From Candidatus Bipolaricaulota bacterium (lineage in GTDB: Bacteria > Bipolaricaulota > Bipolaricaulia > Bipolaricaulales > Bipolaricaulaceae): a stretch of DNA of 6,059 bases. Position 1 is the first letter of the stretch, and each line of letters opens with the position of its first letter. This document shows positions 1-4,380 of the stretch, piece after piece. The notes beneath the pieces are model-generated. The model saw only the letters and a list, made by a program, of their open reading frames with translations. It made no database searches and was not told where the DNA came from. Location of the stretch: the NCBI GenBank assembly GCA_021163465.1, contig JAGGWU010000112.1, positions 1 to 6,059 on the forward strand. Reading direction: 5' to 3'. A program made the translations under genes and the position numbers.

Positions 1-651
1 GTCATGGGCTTTCGGCTCATGGAGCTTCAGCACGATGAGCGGGCCCGCATCGCCACAGAGCTCCACGATGAACTGGCACAGAAGCTCACCCTCCTGCGCT
101 GGAAGGTGGGCGAAGTCAAGGGCCGGTCACTTTCCCCCGAGGAGCTTTCCGCCTGCTGTGAGGACGTGACTCGGATGATCGACGGGCTCTTGGAGGAGGT
201 GGGCGAGCTCGTCACCAGGCTGAGGATCCCTCCCCTGGCCGAGCTCCCCTTTGTAGAGGCCCTAAAGCGGCACCTGCGTTTCTTCCAAGACGCCTTCGGC
301 CTCCCGTGCTCTTTGGCAACGGACGGGGACATACCGGACCTCCAGGGCGCACGCAGGAGCGCGGCTTTCTACATCATTCAGGAGGCGTTTTTGAACGCGG
401 TTAGGCACGCCCAAGCCAGGGAAGTGCGCCTGTCCGTGAAATCAGGCGAGCGCGGCGTTCTCATCGCCATCTCAGATGATGGGGTGGGGATGACGGAAGG
501 GGAGCTTGAGCGGGCCATGAGATCGCCTGGCATCCAAGGGATGTTGAGCCGCGCGGCGGGGGTGGGAGGGCGCCTTTCGATCGAAAGCGAAAAAGGCAAG
601 GGAACGCAGGTGACCCTTATCCTGCCATTGGAACCGGGGGAGGGGCGATGA
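1..651 (+). CDS. NarL-family sensor histidine kinase, C-terminal part (5' end outside window)
   Basis: Two-component sensor kinase of the HisKA_3/HATPase_c (NarX/DegS/LiaS-like) class. It autophosphorylates a histidine and passes the phosphate to the response regulator encoded next. The reading frame is open to the left edge, so the sensor/transmembrane part is missing; the first in-window ATG is at position 4 but is probably internal. Numbering from that ATG: the H-box ELHDELAQ puts the phospho-accepting His at 21. The typical R-x-P-P-L segment follows at about 74-78. The ATPase N-box has E127 and N131 (QEAFLNAVRHA), the G1 box is DDGVGM at 158-163, and the G2-like region GIQGMLSRA followed by GKGKGT... 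lies at about 176-201. The ATG of the next gene overlaps its TGA stop (ATGA), so the two are co-translated. The signal sensed cannot be inferred from what is visible. Confidence 0.93.
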   Translation, partial: VMGFRLMELQHDERARIATELHDELAQKLTLLRWKVGEVKGRSLSPEELSACCEDVTRMIDGLLEEVGELVTRLRIPPLAELPFVEALKRHLRFFQDAFGLPCSLATDGDIPDLQGARRSAAFYIIQEAFLNAVRHAQAREVRLSVKSGERGVLIAISDDGVGMTEGELERAMRSPGIQGMLSRAAGVGGRLSIESEKGKGTQVTLILPLEPGEGR

Positions 652-1340
652 TCCGGGTGGTGCTCGCGGACGATCACCCCGTGGTGCGGGCCGGGCTGCG
701 CGAGATCCTCGAGGCGGCAGGTGATATAGAAGTGATCGGGGAGGCCGCCACAGGCGAGGAGGCGGTGGCGCTCGCCAAGCGGCTTAAGCCGGATGTGGTG
801 GTCATAGACCTCGGAATGCCCGGGATCGGGGGGATCGAGGCCACAAAGCACATCACGCGTGGGTCCCCCCGGCCGGCAGTGCTCGTCCTCACCGTTTACC
901 GGGAGGACCAGTACGGGCTCAGGCTGCTTAGGGCTGGGGCACGCGGATACCTGGAAAAACGGGTGGCCCCCCAGGAGCTGGTAGGGGCCGTCCGGATGGT
1001 CGCCCGGGGCGAATACTACGTGTCGAAAGAACTCGAGCAGGAGATCTTAAGAAGCGAGTTTGAGAAAAAGGCCGCCTCGCCTGCCGCCCGGCTAACGGAT
1101 CGGGAGCTTGAGGTTTTGTGTCTTATGGCCACAGGGAAAACCACGCGCGAGGTGGCCCAAGAGCTTCGGCTATCGCGGAAGACGGTGGACACCTACCGGG
1201 CCCGCATCCGCAAAAAGCTCGACCTGCGCACCTCTGCCGACTACCTCAGGTTCTGCCTTGAGGAGGGGCTGCTCGAATGCCCTGGGGTGCCCGAAGAAGC
1301 GGCCCTTCCTCCTGACAGCCTGCCACCCTTCTCTCGCTAA
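648..1340 (+). CDS. NarL/LuxR-type two-component response regulator
   Basis: A complete 230-residue DNA-binding response regulator, the usual length for the NarL/FixJ family plus a short tail. The receiver domain (about 1-120) has the acidic pair D8/D9, the phospho-acceptor D54 (VIDLGMPG), T82 and K104 (YLEKR). The LuxR-type helix-turn-helix spans about 149-208, with LTDRELEVL opening the domain and the recognition helix region SRKTVDTYRARIRKKL. A roughly 20-residue Pro/Glu-rich C-terminal tail (CPGVPEEAALPP...) is extra relative to the family. The ATG at 648 is preceded by a G-rich Shine-Dalgarno (GGGGGAGGGG) and overlaps the stop of the kinase gene, so the kinase is its obvious partner. Its target genes are not shown by the sequence; nothing demonstrates control of the downstream envelope genes. 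Confidence 0.95.
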   Translation: MIRVVLADDHPVVRAGLREILEAAGDIEVIGEAATGEEAVALAKRLKPDVVVIDLGMPGIGGIEATKHITRGSPRPAVLVLTVYREDQYGLRLLRAGARGYLEKRVAPQELVGAVRMVARGEYYVSKELEQEILRSEFEKKAASPAARLTDRELEVLCLMATGKTTREVAQELRLSRKTVDTYRARIRKKLDLRTSADYLRFCLEEGLLECPGVPEEAALPPDSLPPFSR

Positions 1341-1354
1341 ATCCATCCCATTTT

Positions 1355-1487
1355 CACCACAGAGAACACAGAGGTCACGGAGATCACAGAGGACTCAAGA
1401 GAAGTGCATAGAGCATAATCTGTTTTGGAATTAAACGATGATATTTACGGGTTCTCTTTGTGCCCTTGTGTCTTTATTTTGAGTGGT
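1355..1487. repeat. Intergenic inverted element built of degenerate 9-base repeats
   Basis: The left arm has five consecutive 9-base units at 1358-1402: CACAGAGAA, CACAGAGGT, CACGGAGAT, CACAGAGGA and the decayed CTCAAGAGA. The right arm, about 1449-1487, carries the same theme on the other strand: its reverse complement reads CACAAGGG then CACAAAGAGAA. The outer edges match as ACCAC (1356-1360) and GTGGT (1483-1487). The arms pair imperfectly around an AT-richer centre of about 46 bases. The stretch is non-coding and lies just after the response-regulator stop codon. It resembles the ACCACAGAG-type intergenic repeat families I recall from environmental genomes; its function is unknown. Confidence 0.6.
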
Positions 1488-1541
1488 TTTTCTCTGTCTC
1501 CATGCGCTCGGTGGTGAAGTCCTCTCAGGGTGGAGCCTGGC

Positions 1542-1562
1542 TTGTAGGGCAATGGCCTACAA
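1542..1562 (+). terminator. Weak hairpin, possible terminator of the two-component operon
   Basis: TTGTAGG (1542-1548) and CCTACAA (1556-1562) form a perfect 7-bp stem with a 7-base loop. It is followed by a T-rich but interrupted tract (GTTTTCAGCCTTTTCT). It lies about 200 bases after the response-regulator stop. The stem is short and only moderately GC-rich, so termination is a weak inference. Confidence 0.3.
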
Positions 1563-1628
1563 AGTTTTCAGCCTTTTCTGACGTATTTCTTAAGCCTTTA
1601 GCTTAATGATCTATGAGACATCATCCTA

Positions 1629-1657
1629 TTGAACCAAGACACTGAGGTGGCAATAAT
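1629..1657 (+). promoter_or_regulatory. Candidate sigma-70-type promoter for the RHH-MshEN gene
   Basis: TTGAAC (1629-1634, 4 of 6 to TTGACA) and AATAAT (1652-1657, 5 of 6 to TATAAT) are separated by exactly 17 bases in an AT-rich patch. Transcription would begin near 1664, about 20 bases before the first possible ATG (1687) and about 100 before the alternative ATG (1765). This is a sequence match only. Confidence 0.4.
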
Positions 1658-1686
1658 AACGGTAGAAAGAAAGGCAAACCGATGGA

Positions 1687-2085
1687 ATGGCTGACGTTAA
1701 GAGGGAGTGCTTGGTGGCGGGGTTGCGAGAGCCTGCTTTTCTACCTGTCGGACAGGGGCCGGGGATGCAGATAACGGTCTACTACGGGGAGGAGGACTGC
1801 TACCTGATCCGGCTTCTGGACCAGGAGGCAAGGAGGCAGCGCAAGTCCCGTTCGGCGGTGGTGCTTTCCATCCTTGAGGAGCATTTTGAGCGGGAAAAGA
1901 GGATCGGGGAGATCCTGGTGGACCTGGGGTACATCTCCCGGCGGGAGGTGGACCAGGCCCTCCAGGTCCAGCAAGCGGAGGATGGGCGTCGGCCCTTGGG
2001 GGAGATCCTGGTTGAGCGGGGATGGGTGGACGAGGGGGCCCTTTCCCGGGCCCTCCTGATTCAGGATCGGTACCGGCAGAGCTAG
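1687..2085 (+). CDS. Small regulator-like protein: ribbon-helix-helix segment fused to an MshEN-type (c-di-GMP-binding family) domain
   Basis: 132 residues from ATG 1687. From residue 27 it reads like a ribbon-helix-helix DNA-binding fold: a strand at MQITVYYG, a helix around LIRLLDQEARRQ, then KSRSAVVLSILEEHFE (to about 68). Residues 72-126 form two consecutive 24-residue repeats of the MshEN/GspE N-terminal type. Motif I (72-95) keeps R, I, G, L, G, I, AL and Q at the expected positions; motif II (103-126) keeps LG, L, G, AL and Q but starts with Pro instead of Arg. MshEN domains bind cyclic di-GMP in MshE-type ATPases; there is no ATPase here. Start: ATG 1687 has only a weak, distant AAAGG. 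ATG 1765 (giving 106 residues) has AGGGG six bases upstream and begins exactly at the RHH strand, so it may be the true start. A class I c-di-GMP riboswitch begins about 85 bases downstream. Inferred role: a c-di-GMP-responsive DNA-binding regulator; a protein-protein adaptor is the alternative. Confidence 0.8.
   Translation: MADVKRECLVAGLREPAFLPVGQGPGMQITVYYGEEDCYLIRLLDQEARRQRKSRSAVVLSILEEHFEREKRIGEILVDLGYISRREVDQALQVQQAEDGRRPLGEILVERGWVDEGALSRALLIQDRYRQS
1744..1756. promoter_or_regulatory. 13-base palindrome overlapping the internal Shine-Dalgarno; candidate operator
   Basis: CCTGTC-G-GACAGG is a perfect inverted repeat with a one-base centre. Its right arm merges with AGGGG (1754-1758), the Shine-Dalgarno of the alternative ATG 1765. 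Ribbon-helix-helix proteins often bind short palindromes near their own start, so an autoregulatory site is possible. If ATG 1687 is the true start, the site is within the coding region. Confidence 0.3.
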
Positions 2086-2170
2086 GGAGGGCGGTTCGTC
2101 CTCTCTTTGCGATCACATCAAAAGAAGGGGGGTGAGAGGAGGGGCAAAGCGGAGCCGAGACTCATCGGGC

Positions 2171-2254
2171 GGAGGAACGAAAGGGCAAACCTGCCGAAAG
2201 GCAGGGGCGCAAAGCCACGGGCCCGAGGTGGGCGGCCGGGCTGCCGAAACCTCC
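2171..2254 (+). ncRNA. Cyclic-di-GMP class I riboswitch aptamer (GEMM-I)
   Basis: The GEMM-I core is unmistakable. GGGCAAACC (2183-2191) leads into a 6-bp hairpin closed by a GAAA tetraloop (CCTGCC-GAAA-GGCAGG, 2190-2205). Next come GCGCAAAGCCACGGG (2207-2221), a short hairpin GCCC/GGGC (2221-2224 with 2230-2233), and GGGCTGCCG (2238-2246). P1 is GGAGG (2171-2175) with CCTCC (2250-2254). By alignment to the V. cholerae Vc2 aptamer, the ligand-contacting G20, A47 and C92 correspond to G2185, A2212 and C2244, all conserved. The G at position 20 favours c-di-GMP over the cGAMP-binding variants, which have A there. It sits in the leader of the secreted-protein gene that starts at 2299. Confidence 0.93.
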
Positions 2255-2291
2255 TCGAAGAAGCAAATCTAAGAAAGCTTCAACAGGAGGT
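2249..2291 (+). promoter_or_regulatory. Riboswitch expression platform: Shine-Dalgarno / anti-Shine-Dalgarno
   Basis: ACCTCCT (2249-2255) is the exact reverse complement of the Shine-Dalgarno AGGAGGT (2285-2291), which lies 7 bases before ATG 2299. The same CCTCC also forms the 3' strand of aptamer stem P1 with GGAGG at 2171-2175. The two pairings exclude each other. Ligand binding should stabilise P1 and free the Shine-Dalgarno, so c-di-GMP is predicted to switch translation ON. No terminator hairpin with a U-tract is seen in the leader, which favours translational control. Confidence 0.7.
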
Positions 2292-2298
2292 GTTTTAC

Positions 2299-2862
2299 AT
2301 GAAAAGGGTAGGGATCCTGGCGCTAGCCTGTGTGATGGTCTGGGGAGTTTGTCTAATGGCAAAGGACCAGAAGGTGTCTGAGAGTTGCAAACTCGACGTA
2401 TACTGGACGTTCGAGGAGTTGTCCGAGTACGACCTCTACGGCAGTGGCTACCAAAACCCCGCTGCCACGGGTTGGTTCTCCAGCTATGCTGGGGCTAGCA
2501 CCTATTGGCACCTCTTGGTGACCACCAACCGACGGCTGAAGATTTCCTTCGACTTCTCGAAGGCGCCGTTCTCTGGAGATCGGAAAGATGGAGCGGGAAC
2601 CTATACCTTCCCAACTCAGTTCTACTACAGAGTGAAAGCTGACAAGGCTCTCTACAACTGGTCAACATGGTATTCTACTTATGACAGCGGTTGGCGGGGT
2701 TGGCATGATGCTCCCACCACTGCAAGCTGGCTCAATGGTTGGAAGCGCATCGACCCTGTCAACTTCGAGGTGTGGGTGGCGATCCGTATCTTGCGCTCAG
2801 GTTACGCTGATCCTGCTGGCACCTACACTTCCAAAGTGACCTGCACGGTCTCCGTTCCGTAA
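2299..2862 (+). CDS. Secreted aromatic-rich beta protein, candidate surface/pilus subunit under c-di-GMP riboswitch control
   Basis: 187 residues from ATG 2299, chosen for its strong AGGAGGT at 7-base spacing and because the upstream in-frame extension runs through the riboswitch. A signal peptide is clear: MKR, a hydrophobic core to about residue 19, and likely cleavage after CLMA (21). The mature part looks all-beta and is unusually aromatic, with 10 Trp and about 14 Tyr, densest at 119-148 (YNWSTWYSTYDSGWRGW). The last strand, ADPAGTYTSKVTCTVSVP, has the G-T-Y-x-x-x-V-x-x-x-V pattern common in SCPU/fimbrial-type beta-sandwich subunits. The mature protein has two cysteines (C30, C182), near the two ends, which could form a disulfide. 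It is followed by a chaperone gene in the same direction. I do not recognise a named family; subunit of a surface fibre or a secreted adhesin is an inference. Confidence 0.85.
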   Translation: MKRVGILALACVMVWGVCLMAKDQKVSESCKLDVYWTFEELSEYDLYGSGYQNPAATGWFSSYAGASTYWHLLVTTNRRLKISFDFSKAPFSGDRKDGAGTYTFPTQFYYRVKADKALYNWSTWYSTYDSGWRGWHDAPTTASWLNGWKRIDPVNFEVWVAIRILRSGYADPAGTYTSKVTCTVSVP

Positions 2863-2877
2863 CGTTAGAAGCGAACC

Positions 2878-2907
2878 GATGGGGCGGGCCTTTTAGCCCG
2901 CCCCATC
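2878..2907 (+). terminator. Strong 12-bp hairpin between subunit and chaperone genes
   Basis: GATGGGGCGGGC (2878-2889) pairs perfectly with GCCCGCCCCATC (2896-2907) around a CTTTTA loop. It starts 15 bases after the stop of the secreted-protein gene. The following bases, TTGACCTG, are not a proper U-tract, so it may be a leaky terminator or an mRNA 3'-end stabiliser rather than a full stop. It lies 10 bases before the Shine-Dalgarno of the next gene. Confidence 0.65.
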
Positions 2908-2928
2908 TTGACCTGTAGGAGGTATGCC

Positions 2929-3744
2929 ATGCAGCTGTTTTCGGGAGTGATCATGCTCTTCCTAGCTTTCCTCGGATGTGAAGGGGCCATAAACGTCGAC
3001 CCAATGAAGATTGTGCTGGAAGTGCCTCCGGGGACCGTAAAAGAAGGAACCATCGTCGTGACCAACTTGGGGGACGAGCCGACAACGGTTTCCGTAAGAC
3101 TTTCTGACTTCTTTTTGGACGAGCGGGGGAACCTGCTCACCTTGGAGCCAGGAACCATGGGTGAAATGAGTTTGACCGGTTATCTTAGCTTTTCCCCAAC
3201 GAACCTTTCTCTTGAGCCAGGGGAAGCCGGCCAGGTAAGCTATCGCCTGCAATTGCCCACCGAAGCAACTGGTTCCCATTGGGCTTGCCTCCTCATAGCC
3301 GAGGAGGAGCCGGAAGTCGTGGAGGAAGAACAGGGGGGGATCATCCTCCGAACGGAAGTGAGACTCCAATACGCAGTAACCATCTACCAGAATCCCCTAA
3401 ACCGACCTTCAGAACCGTGGGTTAGAGTTAAAGAGGCCGAACTTTCTTTGCAAGAAAATGAGAATGGGGAAAGGATCGGCATGCTTGTCCTCGCTGTGGA
3501 GAACCTCACGGACATCGTGCTTACTCCAAAGGGCAAGGTGGAGATTCGTGATCCTTCTGGGACGACGGTGGCCGAGAAGGTGATCGAGGAGTTCACCTTG
3601 CTTCCCCATGGGTCGCTTGCGATGTCGTTTGGGTTCGAGGCCGGCTCATGGGAAGCCGGGGAGTACCTCGGGCTTGCGGTGATCGACGCTGGGGGTGAGA
3701 CCCTGGCGGCAGGCCAAGCCATAGTGGAGATCCTCCCGCCGTAA
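2929..3744 (+). CDS. PapD/fimbrial-chaperone-like periplasmic protein
   Basis: 271 residues from ATG 2929, which has a near-ideal AGGAGGT (2917-2923) five bases upstream; an in-frame TTG at 2908 lies before that site and is unlikely. The N-terminal hydrophobic segment (1-16) ends in FLGCEGA, so either a signal peptide or a lipoprotein signal with Cys17 (a non-ideal lipobox) is possible. Two Ig-like domains follow. The first (about 21-155) has the PapD-type run INVDPMKIVLEVPPG, a V-T-N-L-G-D-E-P strand, and YLSFSPTNLSLEPGEAGQV, then VRLQYAVTIY, matching periplasmic pilus chaperones. The second (about 165-271) is another beta-sandwich (MLVLAVENLTDIVLTPKGKVEIRD...) of the sort found in chaperone-like or DUF916-like proteins. 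Inferred role: holding secreted beta-sandwich subunits before assembly, most simply the product of the gene just upstream. The subgroup is divergent, and a structural surface protein is the alternative. Confidence 0.8.
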   Translation: MQLFSGVIMLFLAFLGCEGAINVDPMKIVLEVPPGTVKEGTIVVTNLGDEPTTVSVRLSDFFLDERGNLLTLEPGTMGEMSLTGYLSFSPTNLSLEPGEAGQVSYRLQLPTEATGSHWACLLIAEEEPEVVEEEQGGIILRTEVRLQYAVTIYQNPLNRPSEPWVRVKEAELSLQENENGERIGMLVLAVENLTDIVLTPKGKVEIRDPSGTTVAEKVIEEFTLLPHGSLAMSFGFEAGSWEAGEYLGLAVIDAGGETLAAGQAIVEILPP

Positions 3745-3756
3745 ACCACCTACGGC
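3738..3756. other. Small inverted repeat spanning both stop codons of convergent genes
   Basis: GCCGTA (3738-3743) pairs with TACGGC (3751-3756) around AACCACC. The hairpin covers the TAA of the chaperone gene and the TAG of the minus-strand gene, which are only 5 bases apart. There is no T-tract on either side, so a bidirectional terminator is possible but not well supported. Confidence 0.3.
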
Positions 3757-4298
3757 CCCGCCAAAAGTGGGATCCTAACTTCCTGGGAAGCCTCGGTCCC
3801 CAGATGGTCTTGGGCCACGAGGCTTATCGAAAGCGCTGGCGGCATCCTGTCCGAAAGCTCGCCCTCGAGCTTGAACCGCAACGTGAACGGATGCTCCCCC
3901 GGAGTCGTGACCGTCCCCAACCAACACCGCGGCTGAGTGGCAAGCATCCAGGCCCTTGCTCCTTCTGTGCTCTGGCCCGGAGCAACCAAGTAGTAAAGAT
4001 TAGAAACGTGATTGCTCAGCTCCAAGTAGAGTTGGGTTGGAGGGGCGTTTGTACACAAGATCACGTGCAACACTGCCTCCAGTCCAGTGGGTGATTCCTG
4101 AACCGGCAAAGCTCCAAATCCATCCTCATTCTCTATTCGGAGCTCAACCGCTGGGGGGATCGTGAACGTAACCTTCATCTCGTGGACCATGGTCTGAGCC
4201 ATGCCAATCTCGAAAAGCACCACGGCAGTGACCAAGAAACATGCGGCTGGAACCCTTAGCACCCTTCTCACATTGATCACCGTATTTTTATGCCACAA
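3750..4298 (-). CDS. Small secreted beta protein of unknown function
   Basis: 182 residues if read from a TTG at 4298. No ATG precedes the signal peptide, and no good Shine-Dalgarno supports this TTG, so in-frame GTG codons at residues 7, 10 (4271) or 13 are serious alternatives. A signal peptide is evident: NVRRVLRVP, hydrophobic AACFLVTAVVLFEIG, and likely cleavage after GMA (34). The mature part begins MKVTFTIPPAVELRIENEDG, a typical opening strand of secreted Ig-like or pilin-like sandwiches. It continues with alternating strands (THPFTL-like FTLRFKLEGEL, LSISLVAQD) and ends VRIPLLAGP. It has two cysteines (C82, C125). It lies 82 bases downstream of the barrel/PKD gene on the same strand and is probably co-transcribed with it. 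No named family is recognised; minor subunit or accessory protein is an inference. Confidence 0.7.
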   Translation of the reverse strand: MWHKNTVINVRRVLRVPAACFLVTAVVLFEIGMAQTMVHEMKVTFTIPPAVELRIENEDGFGALPVQESPTGLEAVLHVILCTNAPPTQLYLELSNHVSNLYYLVAPGQSTEGARAWMLATQPRCWLGTVTTPGEHPFTLRFKLEGELSDRMPPALSISLVAQDHLGTEASQEVRIPLLAGP

Positions 4299-4380
4299 AA
4301 CGACGAGTGTTAGACAGAAATCCTTCAGCTTGGACTTACCGTTTGATCACTTCAAAAGAAGAAACTGGGCGTTCAGCTTG
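4299..4380 (-). other. Spacer between the two minus-strand genes
   Basis: 82 non-coding bases. A 9-base direct repeat, CAAGCTGAA on the minus strand, occurs at 4372-4380 and again at 4324-4332, the first copy directly touching the barrel-gene stop codon. No convincing terminator or Shine-Dalgarno was found. Confidence 0.45.

Larger units (their letters stand above)
1341..1686. other. Gene-free intergenic stretch
   Basis: No credible coding frame is seen in these 346 bases. The stretch is visibly richer in A/T than the flanking genes. It holds the 9-base-repeat element (1355-1487) and a hairpin TTGTAGG/CCTACAA (1542-1548 with 1556-1562). A second hairpin follows, TTAAGC/GCTTAA (1590-1595 with 1601-1606), and then a candidate promoter (1629-1657) for the next gene. 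Confidence 0.7.

Noticed and set aside
378..851. Minus-strand open frame opposite the kinase and response regulator
   Set aside because: It lies antisense to two well-recognised genes and is explained by high GC content.
1358..1402. CRISPR-like array
   Set aside because: The units are 9 bases with no spacers, degenerate, and appear in inverted arms; there are no cas genes.
1108..1434. Plus-strand open frame overlapping the response-regulator HTH
   Set aside because: It is a shifted frame of the response-regulator coding sequence that runs into the 9-base repeat element; no domain and no Shine-Dalgarno of note.
2099..2140. TCCTCTC/GAGAGGA inverted repeat before the riboswitch as a terminator of the RHH-MshEN gene
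   Set aside because: It has a 7-bp stem with a 28-base loop and no T-tract, and purine-rich sequence makes such matches common.
2107..2298. In-frame upstream extension of the secreted-protein gene (64 extra residues)
   Set aside because: The extension translates straight through the c-di-GMP riboswitch, is highly basic, and would bury the signal peptide. ATG 2299 has a perfect Shine-Dalgarno.
4299..4380. Dedicated promoter for the small minus-strand secreted gene
   Set aside because: AT-rich hexamers exist near 4282-4290, but no properly spaced -35 partner was found, so co-transcription from the barrel gene is simpler.
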